A stretch of DNA of 32,304 bases from Duncaniella sp. (GTDB taxonomy: Bacteria; Bacteroidota; Bacteroidia; Bacteroidales; Muribaculaceae): positions 1-32,304 of the forward strand of contig JAIDCC010000114.1 of NCBI GenBank assembly GCA_029056055.1. Direction: 5' to 3'. This document shows, in pieces, positions 31,163 to 32,304 of this stretch (position 1 is its first letter; every line of letters starts with the position of its first letter). The notes under the pieces were generated by a model. That model had not been told where the DNA came from and did not search any database. It saw only the letters and a program-made list of their open reading frames with translations. The translations under genes were made by a program, and so were the position numbers.

Positions 31163-31800
31163 CGGCCCTTCAGCAACGAAAATCCTCGGCATCGGAACGC
31201 ACCGCGTGGTTGCTCACCGACTGGCCCGTAGTGGCCGCAGGCCTCGACGCCATGCTCCGCGCCGACTCCGCGCCCTGGCTCACCCGGCTTTTCGTCAGCT
31301 CCCCCGAAATGGCTGCCGTCGCCGACTCCTCGACCGACTTTCCCGACGCAGTCATAGCCGACCCGCGACTTCTCTCGCCCGAACTCCTCGCTCTTCTCAC
31401 ACGCGAGTCGATACCCGTCGTGGCCCTCACGCTTCACCCCCTCCCCGCAGCCATTACCGCGGGCTACAAAGCCTCCGTCTCGCCCGCCGACACGGCTTCC
31501 GACATCTGCAACACCCTCGGCGCGGTGACCGCCACCCCCGAAACCACCCCATCGGCAGCAGAAACCACCCCGTCCGGCAACGACCTCTCACCGCGCGAGC
31601 GCGAAGTGGTTTGTGCCATAGTCAAGGGATTGTCAAATAAAGAAATAGCCTCGGAGATGAACGTCTCGGTCAACACCATCATGACCCATCGCCGCAACAT
31701 TGCCTCCAAGCTCCGACTCCATTCGCCCGCCGCACTCACCATCTACGCCCTCGCCTCAGGCCTCGTCTCGCTCGACGACGTCAAAGACGCCGTAATGTAA
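31159..31800 (+). CDS. LuxR-family regulator with degenerate receiver domain
   Basis: This 213-residue regulator has an unmistakable C-terminal LuxR-type helix-turn-helix (about 143-205; LSPREREVVCAIVKGLSNKEIA, then NVSVNTIMTHRRNIASKL). The N-terminal domain resembles a NarL-type receiver. The first-strand acidic pair is reduced to one residue (LLTDWPV; D21), D68 in VIADPR is a possible phosphoacceptor, T91 and K104 fit the switch residues, and the end of the domain is compressed. A Thr/Pro-rich linker spans 126-140. The sequence suggests phosphorylation-independent or atypical signalling. It is coupled by ATGA to the hemerythrin gene, which may be its input partner. No histidine kinase is nearby. 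Confidence 0.92.
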   Translation: MTALQQRKSSASERTAWLLTDWPVVAAGLDAMLRADSAPWLTRLFVSSPEMAAVADSSTDFPDAVIADPRLLSPELLALLTRESIPVVALTLHPLPAAITAGYKASVSPADTASDICNTLGAVTATPETTPSAAETTPSGNDLSPREREVVCAIVKGLSNKEIASEMNVSVNTIMTHRRNIASKLRLHSPAALTIYALASGLVSLDDVKDAVM

Positions 31801-31817
31801 TCCCCCCATCTCACACA

Positions 31818-31835
31818 TTTCGCCCCCCGGCGAAA
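31818..31835 (+). terminator. Short perfect hairpin after the LuxR gene
   Basis: TTTCGCC (31818-31824) pairs perfectly with GGCGAAA (31829-31835) across a CCCC loop, 17 bases after the stop. It is followed by C-rich sequence rather than a U-tract, so terminator function is tentative. Confidence 0.45.
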
Positions 31836-31902
31836 CGCCCCGTCACATTTTATGCGAACCCCACGCCGAATCCCCTCGGTCGCAACATGTTACAGCACTA
31901 CA

Positions 31903-31926
31903 GTAGGGGCGCAATACATTGCGCCC
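31903..31926 (+). repeat. REP-like element 1 (GTAG head, GGGCGCAAT palindrome)
   Basis: GTAG (31903-31906) is followed immediately by GGGCGCAAT-AC-ATTGCGCCC, a perfect 9-bp palindrome. A GTAG head plus hairpin is the hallmark of REP sequences mobilised by RAYT transposases. Confidence 0.65.
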
Positions 31927-31980
31927 GCGGCCTCTCACCCCGACGCCGAATAACCTCTGCCGCCGTGCCCCCGTCGCCGT

Positions 31981-32004
31981 GGACGCGAAGAATCGCGTCC
32001 CTAC
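31981..32004 (-). repeat. REP-like element 2 (GTAG head, GGACGCGA palindrome)
   Basis: On the minus strand GTAG (32004-32001) is followed by GGACGCGA-TTCT-TCGCGTCC, a perfect 8-bp hairpin with a different sequence from element 1. It is in opposite orientation to element 1. Confidence 0.65.
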
Positions 32005-32032
32005 CATAACCCGAAGCTGCTGTCGTGGGGTT

Positions 32033-32060
32033 GGCGCGGTTCAATGTATTGCGCCCCTAC
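32033..32060 (-). repeat. REP-like element 3, variant of element 1
   Basis: On the minus strand GTAGGGGCGCAATACATTG (32060-32042) is identical over 19 bases to element 1. The 3' arm is changed so that GGCGC pairs with GCGCC (32037-32033) around a larger loop. It forms an inverted pair with element 1. Confidence 0.6.
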
Positions 32061-32118
32061 CGGGCCTCATTTCTCACTCATATGGCGTACATTGATAATT
32101 GATAAATTGATAAATCAC

Positions 32119-32176
32119 TTCTCATTTCTCACTTCTCACTCATATGGCATCTCTTGATAATTGAGAAATGAGAAAT
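32119..32176. repeat. TTCTCA/TGAGAA hairpin near right end
   Basis: A TTCTCATTTCTCACTTCTCA arm (32119-32138) faces a TTGAGAAATGAGAAA arm (32161-32175) around a loop containing CATATGGCATCTCTTGATAA. Nearby TTGATAAT units form a related short tandem repeat (32093-32115). Confidence 0.6.
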
Positions 32177-32304
32177 CGGCGTGTCTGCCTCCGCCTCTAT
32201 GTAGGCAATTTTCGTCCCGAATGGCTCCCCTATACACCGAGGCGTCAGCCGACCCCCCTCCGCCTCACGGAATTTGCAGAGCGATAGCTTCTCACTTCTC
32301 ATCT
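32149..32304. repeat. Right copy of window-end direct repeat (truncated by edge)
   Basis: It matches 110-265 in the same orientation, with the 52-bp identical core at 32216-32267. After the core the copies differ at a handful of positions up to the window edge. Confidence 0.85.

Larger units (their letters stand above)
31801..32304. other. Gene-free, repeat-rich right end
   Basis: No gene is seen in the last 504 bases. The region holds a short hairpin right after the LuxR stop (31818-31835), three GTAG-headed REP-like palindromes (31903-32060), TTCTCA/TGAGAA arrays (32069-32176) and the right copy of the window-end repeat (32149-32304), which is cut by the window edge. Confidence 0.8.

Noticed and set aside
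1-32304. Composite transposon or genomic island bounded by the end repeats
   Set aside because: The enclosed genes are core metabolism and repair genes with uniform codon use, with no transposase, integrase or tRNA. The repeats look like intergenic dispersed elements.

Overview
The window looks like the chromosome of a bacterium of the order Bacteroidales. Single-chain PurL, DUF5606, PepSY-like, DUF3857/transglutaminase, S41 and C69 peptidases, NspC and Fe-type SOD all fit this order. Several intergenic regions carry the Bacteroidetes promoter pattern TTTG-N19/20-TAnnTTTG, and purine-rich Shine-Dalgarno sequences are largely absent. The high GC content and C-ending codons would suit a gut Muribaculaceae-like lineage, but that family assignment is only a guess. 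Almost everything here is chromosomal housekeeping. I see no phage, plasmid, transposase, CRISPR, tRNA or rRNA genes.

Layout. Positions 1-726 are non-coding and full of repeats. Positions 727-11438 hold ten leftward genes: a dCMP deaminase / S41 protease / 5-formyl-THF cyclo-ligase / SDR group; a glycosyltransferase-RadC pair; and an ATGA-coupled chain of C69 dipeptidase, UvrD/PcrA helicase and carboxynorspermidine decarboxylase. At about 11.5 kb the direction flips. The rightward genes are an unknown protein with a DUF2461 protein; purL; etfB-etfA-acyl-CoA dehydrogenase; an FMN nitroreductase; and two consecutive exported DUF3857/transglutaminase-type proteins. After a leftward yitT come sodB, a PepSY-like secreted protein, pncB, and a DUF5606 / hemerythrin / LuxR-type operon. 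The last 500 bases are again non-coding and repeat-rich.

How the genes work together. Functions include one-carbon, purine, pyrimidine, NAD and polyamine metabolism; flavin-linked electron transfer (EtfAB with its dehydrogenase); oxidative or nitrosative defence (SOD, hemerythrin-like di-iron protein, nitroreductase); DNA repair (UvrD, RadC); and envelope processing (S41, C69, transglutaminase-type proteins).

The most unusual content lies between the genes. Nearly every gap next to a gene 3' end contains arrays built from two self-complementary pentamer pairs, TGTCA/TGACA and TCTCA/TGAGA, often arranged as hairpins. The two divergent promoter gaps have none. The right end carries GTAG-headed REP-like palindromes, and the two ends of the window share a repeat with a 52-bp perfect core. 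The best candidate protein system is the translationally coupled hemerythrin / LuxR pair, in which both proteins have altered sensory motifs.
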